The notes: generated from the sequence alone by a model not told the origin. DNA of 7,838 nt from Actinomycetota bacterium (GCA_003158705.1 PMKX01000021.1:5181-13018); one strand, 5' to 3'. Shown: positions 1-6,901, numbered from the stretch's first letter. A program made the numbers and translations.

Positions 1-266
1 ACCTGCGGCCGGTGGTGACGCACGGCCTTGCCCCAGCTCAGCGGGTAGGCGCGCCGGCGAGCCTTGTCGGCGGCGGCCAGACGCAACCGGTCCACCGCAC
101 TGGTCGGCACATACAGCGGTCGCCAGGGGAACGCCTCCAGATTCTCCGTGCGCCCGGCCAACACGATGGCTTCGATCTCGGGCGCCAGGCGCACCTGGTT
201 GTACGCCCAGGTCATGGTCAGCGGCAGCCACACCTCGAACGAGTGCGCGACGCCGAGCGAGGTCAC
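1..266 (-). CDS. Glycosyltransferase family 4-like protein, N-terminal fragment (3' end outside window)
   Basis: The minus strand is open from a GTG at 266-264 to the left edge, giving about 88 residues with no stop. The protein begins VTSLGVAHSFEVWLPLTMTW and continues into AYNQVRLAPEIEAIVLAGRT. That is the usual start of a GT4/GT-B glycosyltransferase: a first beta strand with a small-residue loop (VAHSFE), a helix (TWAYNQVRLAP), then a second strand ending in a bound-sugar region (AIVLAGRTENLEAFPW). Such enzymes transfer a sugar from a nucleotide donor to a lipid-linked acceptor at the cytoplasmic face of the membrane. The start overlaps the TGA of the upstream aminotransferase as GTGA (4 bases), and an AAGGTG Shine-Dalgarno-like site lies 8 bases upstream (280-275), so translation is probably coupled. 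The donor-binding C-terminal domain lies outside the window, so the family call rests on the N-terminal pattern only. Confidence 0.72.
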   Translation of the reverse strand, partial: MTSLGVAHSFEVWLPLTMTWAYNQVRLAPEIEAIVLAGRTENLEAFPWRPLYVPTSAVDRLRLAAADKARRRAYPLSWGKAVRHHRPQ

Positions 267-1435
267 CGCTGCAACACCTTGCGTACGGCAGCGACTACGT
301 CGTCGACGTCCGCCTCGCTGAGCCCCGGCGAGAGCGGCAGGCTCACGGTCTGCCGCCCGATGCGCGTCGCCTGCGGATAGTCCTGCGGCCGCCAGGCGAA
401 CGTCTCGCGGTAGTAGGGGTGCTCGGGAATGGCGAGGTAGTGGACGCCGACGCCGATGTTCTCGGCCGTCATGGCGGCCAGGAAGTCGTCGCGCGAGATG
501 CCGCAGAGCTGCTCGTCGACCAGCACCGTGAAGAGGTGATAGGCGTGACGCGTGCCGGGCTCGGGCTCGGCCGGAAGACCGAGCCCGAGCCCGGCCAGCT
601 CCTCCCGGTAGCGCGTCCAGATCTGTTGGCGACGACGCCAGCTCTCCTCCACGCGCGCGAGCTGATGGATGCCCATCGCCGCCTGGATATCCATCATGTT
701 GTACTTGTAACCACACTCGGTGACCAGGTAGTGCTTGTAGCCCTCGTCCGAAAAGCGCCGCCAGGCGTCCTTGCTCATGCCGTGCAGGGCCAGCACCTTG
801 ATGCGCGCCGCGTCGGTCTCGCGGCGCGCCAACACCATGCCTCCCTCGCCGGTGGTCACGTTCTTGGTGGCATAGAAGCTGAAGCAGCCGAAGTCGCCCA
901 TGGTGCCTGTCTTGCGCCCACGGTATTCGCTCTCGATGGCGTGGGCGCAGTCCTCGATGAGCGCCAGACCATGGTCGGCCGCCAGCGCCTGCAACTCGTC
1001 CATGGCGCACGGCCGTCCGGCAAAGTGCACCGGCAGAATGGCCTTGGTACGCTCGGTGAGCGCCGCGCGCACAGCTGCGGGATCGACGTTCATGGTCTCG
1101 GGATCCACGTCGGCGAGCACCGGAGTGGCGCCGGCGTGGATCACCGCGTTCACGGTGGCCGCGAACGTGAGCGCCGTGGTCACGACCTCGTCCCCCGGCC
1201 GCAGGCCCAAGGCAAGCATCGAGAGGTGCAGGGCGGCCGTGCAGGAACTGACGGCGACGGCGTACTCGACGCCCTTGTAGGCGGCGAAGTCACTCTCGAA
1301 GCGCGCCACCTTGGGCCCGCTGCCCAGCCAGCCGCTGCGCATGGAGGCGACGACCTCGGCGATCTCCTCCTCGCCCATGGTCGGGGCTCCGAACACGAGG
1401 AAGCGATCTGGCGGGCGGATCGGCGAGTCGGTCAT
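263..1435 (-). CDS. DegT/DnrJ/EryC1/StrS family sugar aminotransferase (canonical)
   Basis: A 390-residue PLP-dependent aminotransferase of the usual family length. Seen in the protein: SSCTAALHL (63-71, PLP phosphate loop), IEDCAHAI (160-167; Asp162 should pair with the PLP ring nitrogen), SFYATKNVTTGEGG (186-199; Lys191 is the predicted Schiff-base lysine), the family motif CGYKYNMMDIQAAMGIHQL, and the late GVGVHYLAIPEHPYY segment followed by VSLPLSPGLSEADV. Family members move an amino group from glutamate to a keto group of a nucleotide-linked sugar (for example C3 or C4 of a 4-keto-6-deoxyhexose), supplying an amino sugar for glycan assembly; the exact sugar cannot be read from sequence. 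The ATG overlaps the TGA of the asparagine-synthetase-like gene as ATGA, with GAGGT 10 bases upstream (1450-1446). Its own TGA overlaps the GTG of the next glycosyltransferase. A large inverted repeat lies inside the gene at 554-595. Confidence 0.93.
   Translation of the reverse strand: MTDSPIRPPDRFLVFGAPTMGEEEIAEVVASMRSGWLGSGPKVARFESDFAAYKGVEYAVAVSSCTAALHLSMLALGLRPGDEVVTTALTFAATVNAVIHAGATPVLADVDPETMNVDPAAVRAALTERTKAILPVHFAGRPCAMDELQALAADHGLALIEDCAHAIESEYRGRKTGTMGDFGCFSFYATKNVTTGEGGMVLARRETDAARIKVLALHGMSKDAWRRFSDEGYKHYLVTECGYKYNMMDIQAAMGIHQLARVEESWRRRQQIWTRYREELAGLGLGLPAEPEPGTRHAYHLFTVLVDEQLCGISRDDFLAAMTAENIGVGVHYLAIPEHPYYRETFAWRPQDYPQATRIGRQTVSLPLSPGLSEADVDDVVAAVRKVLQR
554..595. repeat. Perfect 17-bp GC-rich inverted repeat (hairpin) inside the aminotransferase gene
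   Basis: The plus strand reads GCCGGGCTCGGGCTCGG at 554-570, then an 8-base loop (ccggaaga), then its exact reverse complement at 579-595. In the mRNA a further U-G wobble and C-G pair could extend the stem to about 19 pairs around a UUCC loop. The arms encode GLGLG and AEPEPG in the poorly conserved linker before the late substrate-binding region of the aminotransferase, so the repeat sits where the protein tolerates change. No U-tract follows, so it does not look like an intrinsic terminator. A role in mRNA stability, ribosome pausing or recombination is possible but not shown. Confidence 0.85.
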
Positions 1436-3297
1436 CGCGGTGTGGACCTCGCTTTCGATGAGGAGGGGAGTCGTCGCTCGCGAGTGTAGAGGGAGGCTGC
1501 GCCAAGCTCCGGCCGGTAGGTCCCCTCAAAGAGCTGCCGTAGCCTGAGCTCGACGGTCAGGTAGCGCCCGATGGCGACCGAGTGGTCGGCCCCGCGCAGG
1601 TGCTCGTCCCAGAGCCGGGCAGCTCGGCCGGAGTGATCATACTCGCGATGGAGCGCCGAGGACGTGATGACGAGCTGCTCCACCAAGGCGCGGGCCGGCC
1701 CGATGCGCAGCCACGCCGGGTAGTCGGCGTAGCGGACCGGCCCGCGCCGCGGCACCCCGGTGAAGCCGCCGGCGAGGCGTGCCTGAAGCTTCGACTTCAT
1801 CTTGTAGAGCCGGCCCGCACCCCGGGGCCTGCCGATCGGGATACCGATGTTGGCCCACGGGATGTGCCGGTAGTACTCGGGAAAGGCGCCCAGCAGCATG
1901 GTCTGGTACAAGCGGCCACGATAACGATAGCGGTCCGGCAGCGAATACACGAACTCGACGATGTCGTTGGCGACGAAGGGCTTGCGGCTCTCCATGAAGG
2001 TGAGGTCGCTGAAGAGCGGCGCGGCGATCCATCGTCGCGCCGAGCTCTCGAGGCCCCAGTACTCGGAGCGGCCCAGTGGCGCGAAGGCCTCGAGACCATC
2101 GAGCAACGAGGGGTCGCACTGCTTGAAGCGAGCCAGAAAGCCGGCGTCGAACCGGTCCAGCGACTCCCGCCCGTGAAGATAGTCACCGCGCACGATGTTG
2201 TCGCCGCCGTAGCCGTCGAGGTTGATGTCCATAAGGCGCCGGTACTCGTCGCGCGCCTCCACTCCGTGCATGTCGAGGAGGCTCGTGTTGGCCTCGCTCC
2301 ACCACACGGCGTCCAGCCTGGGCGCAAACCAGTTGTGGGCCGAGATCTCGAAGAAGTGAGCCTCGGCGCCCTTGACCGCGGCGACGCGCCGCGCGATGGC
2401 CACATCGAGTGAGTCGAGCCGCCCGAACGTGAGCGTCGGTAGCGGCTCGCCGCGCTCCGGTGCGGCGGCGAGGATCGCCCGCGAGTCAAGACCGCCGCTC
2501 AGCGAGACGCCGACGCGCTCTCCCGGCCGGCAGCGCTTCGCCACGGCCAGACGGAAGCGCCGCGCCAACTCCTCGGCCGCCACGCGCATGTCCGGCGCAC
2601 TCGCGGCAGGCTTCAGGTGGTCCCACCACCAGTAGCGATGCCGGCCAAGGGTCTTGGTGCGCATGTCCCACGAGATCACCGTGCCAGGCGACACCAGCTC
2701 GACGCCGTCCAGCCACGTGGCGTCGAGCTGGAGGTGACCAAGGGCGAGGAACTGCTCCACGCGGCGGGCCGAGACGCTCGGCGTGAAGCCCGGTAAGGCA
2801 AGAAAGGCAGAGCTCGAGCTCGACCATGCGAACCGCCCGCCGGCGAGCGTCCAGTGCAAGAAGCGCATGCCCAGACGGTCGATCACGAGGTGGACGGACC
2901 GCCGCGGCGCGTCGTAGATGACGGCGGAGTAGATGCCGTCGACGCTCGCCAGCGCTCCCCAATCGGCGCCGCAGCCGCCGCGGCGGTACAGACGAACGAG
3001 CAGCCCGGGCTGGCCGCCAGCCCGGTGAGCCGAGTCCTCGTCCCAGGCAGCCTCTACGTCGTCGGCGTTGAAGATCTCGCCTTCCATCCAGACGTGCACA
3101 CCCTCGTCCACGTAGGGCTGCGGCGCAGCCTGCGCGATGCCGAGGTGCGATCGCATGGCGCATACCTCGTCGTCGCAGAACGGCGCGTCCCACACGTGTG
3201 CACGAGGGTCGGTGGCCAGCGCCGCCATTTCGCCCAGCGCACTCAGGGCGTAGCGCCGCTCCATTCCTTCACATACGAAGCCGACCAGTCCGGGCAT
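1432..3297 (-). CDS. Asparagine-synthetase-like amide ligase with a degenerate glutaminase domain
   Basis: A 621-residue protein with the two-domain layout of glutamine-dependent asparagine synthetase (AsnB, class II amidotransferase). The N-terminal Ntn-type half shows MEGEIFN (71-77, replacing NGEIYN) and VIDRLGMRFLHW (138-149, replacing sDrfGirpLyy). The C-terminal ATP-pyrophosphatase half has the PPi loop SLSGGLDS (265-272) and DGYGGD (361-366). The catalytic Cys2 of the glutaminase (MCGI...) is absent: the protein starts MPGLVG, and the oxyanion Asn is Glu72. It probably does not hydrolyse glutamine. The intact PPi loop suggests it still adenylates a carboxylate and joins it to an amine or ammonia. 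Tyr363 lies where AsnB has its catalytic Glu, a feature recalled from beta-lactam synthetases. Relatives are common in polysaccharide clusters, possibly amidating uronic acids or sugar substituents; the substrate is unknown. The ATG lies 12 bases after the flippase stop with no strong Shine-Dalgarno site. The TGA overlaps the next ATG. Confidence 0.88.
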   Translation of the reverse strand: MPGLVGFVCEGMERRYALSALGEMAALATDPRAHVWDAPFCDDEVCAMRSHLGIAQAAPQPYVDEGVHVWMEGEIFNADDVEAAWDEDSAHRAGGQPGLLVRLYRRGGCGADWGALASVDGIYSAVIYDAPRRSVHLVIDRLGMRFLHWTLAGGRFAWSSSSSAFLALPGFTPSVSARRVEQFLALGHLQLDATWLDGVELVSPGTVISWDMRTKTLGRHRYWWWDHLKPAASAPDMRVAAEELARRFRLAVAKRCRPGERVGVSLSGGLDSRAILAAAPERGEPLPTLTFGRLDSLDVAIARRVAAVKGAEAHFFEISAHNWFAPRLDAVWWSEANTSLLDMHGVEARDEYRRLMDINLDGYGGDNIVRGDYLHGRESLDRFDAGFLARFKQCDPSLLDGLEAFAPLGRSEYWGLESSARRWIAAPLFSDLTFMESRKPFVANDIVEFVYSLPDRYRYRGRLYQTMLLGAFPEYYRHIPWANIGIPIGRPRGAGRLYKMKSKLQARLAGGFTGVPRRGPVRYADYPAWLRIGPARALVEQLVITSSALHREYDHSGRAARLWDEHLRGADHSVAIGRYLTVELRLRQLFEGTYRPELGAASLYTRERRLPSSSKARSTPR

Positions 3298-3309
3298 CTC
3301 GGCTACACT

Positions 3310-4806
3310 CTAGCCTCTCGCGCGCAGCAGGCGCCAGAGATCGGGGATGTACTCGCGACGTAGCAGACTCCACAGGGCGACGTAGACGGCGATCCCCTCC
3401 ACGACCAGGAGGGCCAGGCAGGCCGACGCCGGGAGCAGGCTGCGCGCGCCCAGGTAGGTCGCAAACACGCAGGCGCCCATGATGCCGGAGCACAGCGCCG
3501 GCATGGCCAGACAGCGCAAGTAGGCCAATGGACGCAGCCGCGATACCCACCACAGCAGGTAGAGCTCGAGCGGCGTCATGACCAGCGCCACGAGCGACTG
3601 CGATGCGGACACGGCCCTAGTCCCATAGTGCACAGCTGCATACAACGCGGCCACGATGACCGCCGTGTTCACGACGTTGTACCAGAAGCCGAGATCGGCA
3701 CGGCCCTTGGCAAGATAGAGCGAGCCGGACGGGCTGCCGATGGCCATCAGCATGCCCATCGGCACCAGCAAGCGAACGAGAATGACCGACGGCAACCAGG
3801 CAGCGCCGAATATGGCCTTGACGGCCACCGGCCCGGTGGCCGCCAGCCCGATGAGCAGAGGGAAGCTGGCGAAGGCCACCAGCTGGATGAGATCACAATA
3901 GCCCCGCCGCAAGGCGGCGTCGTCGTGCTGCCGCTTGGAGAAGACCGGAAAGGCGACGCGCGTGAGCACGGGGCTGAGCTTGTTCACCGGCACGACCACG
4001 AGCTGGAAGGCGATCGTGTACAAACCGAGGGGAGCGGCACCGAGAAAGCGGCCGATGAGCAGATAGTCGATGTTGGCCGCCCAGTAGTAGATGCTGCGTT
4101 CGCCCATCTGGTAGGCGCCAAAGCCGATGTAACCCTTGAGGTCGGCGAAACGGACGTGGAAGCGTGGCCTCCAGTGGCGCCAACCGTATGCCGCAAGCAG
4201 CGTCGCCTTGGCGGTAGCCGAGGCAAGCTGGGCCCAGATGAGTGCGTACACACCCTGATGCGCGATCCCCGAGGCTACGGCGACTGCCAGCCCGAGCAGC
4301 GAGGACGTGATCTCGATGAGTCCGAGTCGTTTGAACAGAAGGTCCTTCTGCAGCAGCATCTGGAACTGCTGTCCGAACGGCGTGACCAGGAAGAGCAAGC
4401 TCGCCCAGAGCATCGGCCGCCGCAGCCCCGGCTGGTGGAAGAAGGCAGCCACGAACGGCGAACTGGCGGCGACCACAAGGAAGAGGCCGAAGCTCACGAC
4501 CAGGTTGGTCCAGTAGAGCGTCGAGAGCTGGTCGCGCGTCGCGTCCTGACGGTAGATGATGGCGCCGCTGAAGCCCATGTCGGCGTAGACCTGGGCGAAT
4601 CCGACCACGGTGACGATCATCGCCATGAGGCCAAAGTCGGCGCGCGAGAGGAGCCGAGTGAGCACCGCCAACTGGACGACGCCGACGATGGTCGTCGTCA
4701 GCATCGAGGCCGACGTCCACTTCACGCCGCTCGCAGCCTGCGTCCTCAGGCTCGTGGCGTTGCCTCCGTCGGCTAGGATCGCGGCACCTCGTCCGGCGCG
4801 ACCCAC
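3310..4806 (-). CDS. Polysaccharide/lipid-linked oligosaccharide flippase (Wzx/TuaB-type, MOP superfamily)
   Basis: A 498-residue (from GTG 4806) or 481-residue (from ACG 4755) integral membrane protein with many hydrophobic segments along its length, as expected for the 12-14 helices of this family. The N-terminal signature of the WzxC/TuaB branch is clear: SLRTQAASGVKW, then LTRLLSRADFGLMAMIVTV, YADMGFSGAIIYRQDATRDQ and LSTLYWTNLVVSFGLFLV. A mid-protein YQMGERSIYYWAANIDYLLIGRFLG is also typical. These proteins move undecaprenyl-diphosphate-linked repeat units from the cytoplasmic to the outer leaflet of the inner membrane. The start is uncertain. GTG 4806 overlaps the upstream gene by 34 bases and has only a weak ribosome site. 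A strong GGAGG (4767-4763) stands 7 bases before ACG 4755, exactly where relatives begin (Met)-SLR. GTG 4725 would remove the conserved SLRTQAASG. The TAG stop is at 3312-3310, 12 bases before the next gene. Confidence 0.93.
   Translation of the reverse strand: MGRAGRGAAILADGGNATSLRTQAASGVKWTSASMLTTTIVGVVQLAVLTRLLSRADFGLMAMIVTVVGFAQVYADMGFSGAIIYRQDATRDQLSTLYWTNLVVSFGLFLVVAASSPFVAAFFHQPGLRRPMLWASLLFLVTPFGQQFQMLLQKDLLFKRLGLIEITSSLLGLAVAVASGIAHQGVYALIWAQLASATAKATLLAAYGWRHWRPRFHVRFADLKGYIGFGAYQMGERSIYYWAANIDYLLIGRFLGAAPLGLYTIAFQLVVVPVNKLSPVLTRVAFPVFSKRQHDDAALRRGYCDLIQLVAFASFPLLIGLAATGPVAVKAIFGAAWLPSVILVRLLVPMGMLMAIGSPSGSLYLAKGRADLGFWYNVVNTAVIVAALYAAVHYGTRAVSASQSLVALVMTPLELYLLWWVSRLRPLAYLRCLAMPALCSGIMGACVFATYLGARSLLPASACLALLVVEGIAVYVALWSLLRREYIPDLWRLLRARG
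4753..4767 (-). promoter_or_regulatory. Strong Shine-Dalgarno site placed before an ACG codon (possible non-standard flippase start)
   Basis: GGAGG at 4767-4763 is followed by a 7-base spacer and then ACG (4755-4753) in the flippase frame. The previous gene's TAG is at 4775-4773, so this is the only sequence between the two genes and the best ribosome site near the flippase start. Translation from here gives T/M-SLRTQAASGVKW, the expected family N-terminus. No ATG, GTG or TTG lies in this frame between GTG 4806 and GTG 4725. ACG is either a rare start, a mutated ATG, or an incidental codon if initiation is at GTG 4806. Confidence 0.55.
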
Positions 4807-5849
4807 TCTCGGCTCGCGCGCTCGAGCCTGGCCGCGAACTCGCGTGTGTCGGCGGCTCTGGCCGAGTGCTTGAGGTTCACGATCGAGGCGGCGAGGCGCC
4901 GGGCCTGGTCGTACTCAGGCGCCCCGACCTCGGCGGCGTAGCCGTCGAGCACGGGGTACAGGTGCGTCAACGGCACGCCGGCCGCCGCCATCGCCGCCGT
5001 GAAGCGCACCCGAGCGTCCGGATCGGGGATCGTGAAGCTGTAGCGCCAGGGAAGCCAATCTGGTTCCGAGTAGTCGAACGGCTGCACACCCGCAAAGCCG
5101 GCGACCAGCTTGGCGACGCGGGCCAGAGTGCCCTTCGTCTCTTCGAGCTCGCTGACGAAGACGCGCCAGGCAGCCTCGAGACGCTCCTCCTGCGCAACGG
5201 GGAATGAGAACCGGAGCAGGCCGAGGCGGCGGACGAGGAACGGCAGCCAGCTCTCGTGGCCGGTGAGCCCGAGCCTGAGCAGCAGGTGACTGCGCAGCCC
5301 GCTCAGCCACGCGTAGTCACGCGGGCGCTGCAGGGCCTGCACGTCACGAGCGACGTCGGCGTCGTTGGTGAGCACCAGACCGCCGGCGTCTAGCCAGACG
5401 TTCTTCGCATAGCCGAAGCTCACGACGCCCACATCACCGAGCGCACCGAGCGGCACGCCGGCGGCACGGCTGCCGTAGGACTGGCAGGCGTCCTCGATCA
5501 CAGGGCAGCCGAACGGTGCGGCAGCTTCGCGCAGAGCGCTGAGCCGCGCCGGATAGCCGAAGCTGTCCACGGCCACGATGGCGGCCACGTCGCGGTCCAG
5601 CGCCGCGACCACAGCATCGGGGTCGATGGTGCAGTCGGCGGCCGAGACATCGACCAAGCGGGGCACACCGCCCGCGGCGATCACCGCCAGGGCGACCGAC
5701 GAGCAGGTGAGTGCGGGGATCATGACCGGGCGGCCGCGCACGCCGAGGCTGCGCAGTGTCAACTGGAGCCCGACCGTCCCACCCCCCACAGGCACGACGT
5801 GCTCGCAACCGAAGAAGCTGCGGAACTCGCTGAGCAGACTGCTCTTCAC
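4773..5849 (-). CDS. Divergent DegT/DnrJ/EryC1/StrS family PLP-dependent aminotransferase
   Basis: A 358-residue fold-type I PLP protein when started at GTG 5849. Seen: VGGGTVGLQL (21-30, PLP phosphate loop), PALTCSSVALAVIAAGGVP (45-63), VIEDACQSYG (117-126; Asp120 for the pyridine nitrogen), SFGYAKNVWLDAGG (144-157; Lys149 is the predicted Schiff-base lysine) and the late GVPLTHLYPVLDGY (291-304). The usual GEGG after the lysine is DAGG, and the GYNYRM...QAA block of the family is not recognisable; a Leu/Arg-rich stretch (185-215) stands there instead. It probably aminates a nucleotide-linked keto-sugar, but its substrate should differ from that of the other aminotransferase in the operon. 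GTG 5849 is preferred because AGGGGA (5864-5859) lies 9 bases upstream and the start falls 5 bases after the previous stop. The frame is open back to 5990, but that stretch encodes Arg/Gly-rich residues unlike the family and overlaps the FemAB-like gene. Confidence 0.85.
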   Translation of the reverse strand: MKSSLLSEFRSFFGCEHVVPVGGGTVGLQLTLRSLGVRGRPVMIPALTCSSVALAVIAAGGVPRLVDVSAADCTIDPDAVVAALDRDVAAIVAVDSFGYPARLSALREAAAPFGCPVIEDACQSYGSRAAGVPLGALGDVGVVSFGYAKNVWLDAGGLVLTNDADVARDVQALQRPRDYAWLSGLRSHLLLRLGLTGHESWLPFLVRRLGLLRFSFPVAQEERLEAAWRVFVSELEETKGTLARVAKLVAGFAGVQPFDYSEPDWLPWRYSFTIPDPDARVRFTAAMAAAGVPLTHLYPVLDGYAAEVGAPEYDQARRLAASIVNLKHSARAADTREFAARLERASREWVAPDEVPRS

Positions 5850-5854
5850 GTCGC

Positions 5855-6901
5855 TCAGTCCCCTGCCGCCTCGCCGCTGCCGTCCGGCTCGCGCGCTTCG
5901 CCGCCGTTGACTCCGCGTAGCCTGGCGGCCACCGCGCCGGCCGCAGCCACCGCGCGTGTCCACGGCGTGTCTTTCACGATCACAGGACACGCCAGGGGTT
6001 GCCCTCCGCAGCGCTCCTTGAACTCCTGCACACCCTTGTGTCCACCGCTTGGGTTCATGTCGAACCAGCTCAGTGAACGCTGGCAGGCATCCTCGGCGAT
6101 CTCGTGCACCATCAGGTTGTTGGGCTTCAACCGGAAGTAGTCGGCCAGCGTGGCCATGTGCCAGCCGGCCACGTGGTGTGGGGCGCTCAGGGTGATGGCG
6201 CCGGCCACGATGGGGCCGTCTTGCAGCTCAGTCAACCACAGTGTCACACCGGGCTCTCCTCGGCGGCGCAGGAGCTCGAACAACTCTGCGCCGTAACGCG
6301 AGCTCGCAGTGTCTCCCCAGCGCGCCAAGGTGTTCTCGTATATGGAGAAGTAGACTTCCCAGTCCGCCGCGCTCGTGGCGTGACGCACCACCAGGCCCGC
6401 CCGCCGGGCTTTGTTCACCGCGCTTCGCTGACTGTGAGTCACATTCTCACACCTGCCTTCAGCATCTCGCTCCACCGGCAGCAGGTGTGTCACATCCGGC
6501 TCGGTGGCCTCTTGAGCCGGAACGGCCGCCAGAGGGTCGAACGGGTTCACCCGCCACCAGAGAGGGACGCGCTTGGCAAGCAGCCAGGCGGTGAGGAGCT
6601 GGGCGTGCGCCGTCTCCAGCGGCTCATCGGCAAGCCAGCCGCCATAGGTGCCGGCCGGCGACAGGATGTTGCGCACCGCCAGACCACGGCGACGAAGCTG
6701 GCGGGTGATGGGCAGCAGCGCCCGTCGCTCGTCGCTGAACGTGACCAGCTCGGGCGCCGGCACCAGCGAGCCCCTGGTGTAGGTGCTCCAGTCTTCCGAC
6801 CAGGCGCGCGAGTGGAAGTAGGTGGCGTAGGGACACGCCGTCCAGACGGCGTCCCACTCGGCGGCCGTGGCCGGCCGCGCCTCACGCAGCGTGAGATTCA
6901 T
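5855..6901 (-). CDS. FemAB/GNAT-fold acyl- or aminoacyl-transferase (Acetyltransf_6-like)
   Basis: A 348-residue soluble protein with two GNAT-like halves as in the FemAB family. The N-terminal half has the usual opening WDAVWTACPYATYFHSRAW (16-34) and LLPITRQLRRRGLAVRNILSP (62-82). The C-terminal half shows NVTHSQRSAVNKARRAGLVV (153-172), YENTLARWG (188-196) and the closing motif WFDMNPSGGHKGVQEFK (279-295) followed by ERCGG. FemX/FemAB proteins add amino acids from aminoacyl-tRNA to peptidoglycan peptides, while relatives in polysaccharide clusters are thought to acylate sugar amino groups. Given two sugar aminotransferases next door, N-acylation or aminoacylation of an amino sugar is the likely role (inference). 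ATG 6901-6899 shares its A with the TGA of the upstream glycosyltransferase (TGATG), with AGGG 8 bases upstream; a GTG just ahead (6904) is an alternative. The last 18 residues are a low-complexity Gly/Glu tail after the domain ends. Confidence 0.85.
   Translation of the reverse strand: MNLTLREARPATAAEWDAVWTACPYATYFHSRAWSEDWSTYTRGSLVPAPELVTFSDERRALLPITRQLRRRGLAVRNILSPAGTYGGWLADEPLETAHAQLLTAWLLAKRVPLWWRVNPFDPLAAVPAQEATEPDVTHLLPVERDAEGRCENVTHSQRSAVNKARRAGLVVRHATSAADWEVYFSIYENTLARWGDTASSRYGAELFELLRRRGEPGVTLWLTELQDGPIVAGAITLSAPHHVAGWHMATLADYFRLKPNNLMVHEIAEDACQRSLSWFDMNPSGGHKGVQEFKERCGGQPLACPVIVKDTPWTRAVAAAGAVAARLRGVNGGEAREPDGSGEAAGD

Noticed and set aside
419..1489. Plus-strand open frame of 356 codons opposite the second aminotransferase
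   Set aside because: It is Arg/His/Gly-rich with no recognisable domain and lies opposite a clear aminotransferase; long antisense frames are expected in GC-rich codon use.
1582..2412. Plus-strand open frame of 276 codons opposite the AsnB-like gene
   Set aside because: No domain recognised; antisense to well-supported coding sequence.
2810..2821. 12-bp palindrome gagctcgagctc
   Set aside because: It is explained by a run of alternating TCG/AGC serine codons (five Ser) in the AsnB-like gene; no second copy was noticed.
1432..3297. The AsnB-like protein as part of a beta-lactam antibiotic pathway
   Set aside because: It shares Cys2 loss and a Tyr with beta-lactam synthetase, but all its neighbours are glycan genes; no clavaminate or carbapenem partner gene is present.
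3628..4776. Plus-strand open frame of 382 codons opposite the flippase
   Set aside because: The composition is charged and Gln/Glu/His-rich, which is what reverse-complementing a hydrophobic membrane-protein gene gives; no ribosome site or family motif was seen.
5850..5990. N-terminal extension of the divergent DegT protein to 405 residues
   Set aside because: The extra 47 residues are Arg/Gly-rich, overlap the FemAB-like gene and lack family similarity; GTG 5849 has a good SD site and gives a normal start.
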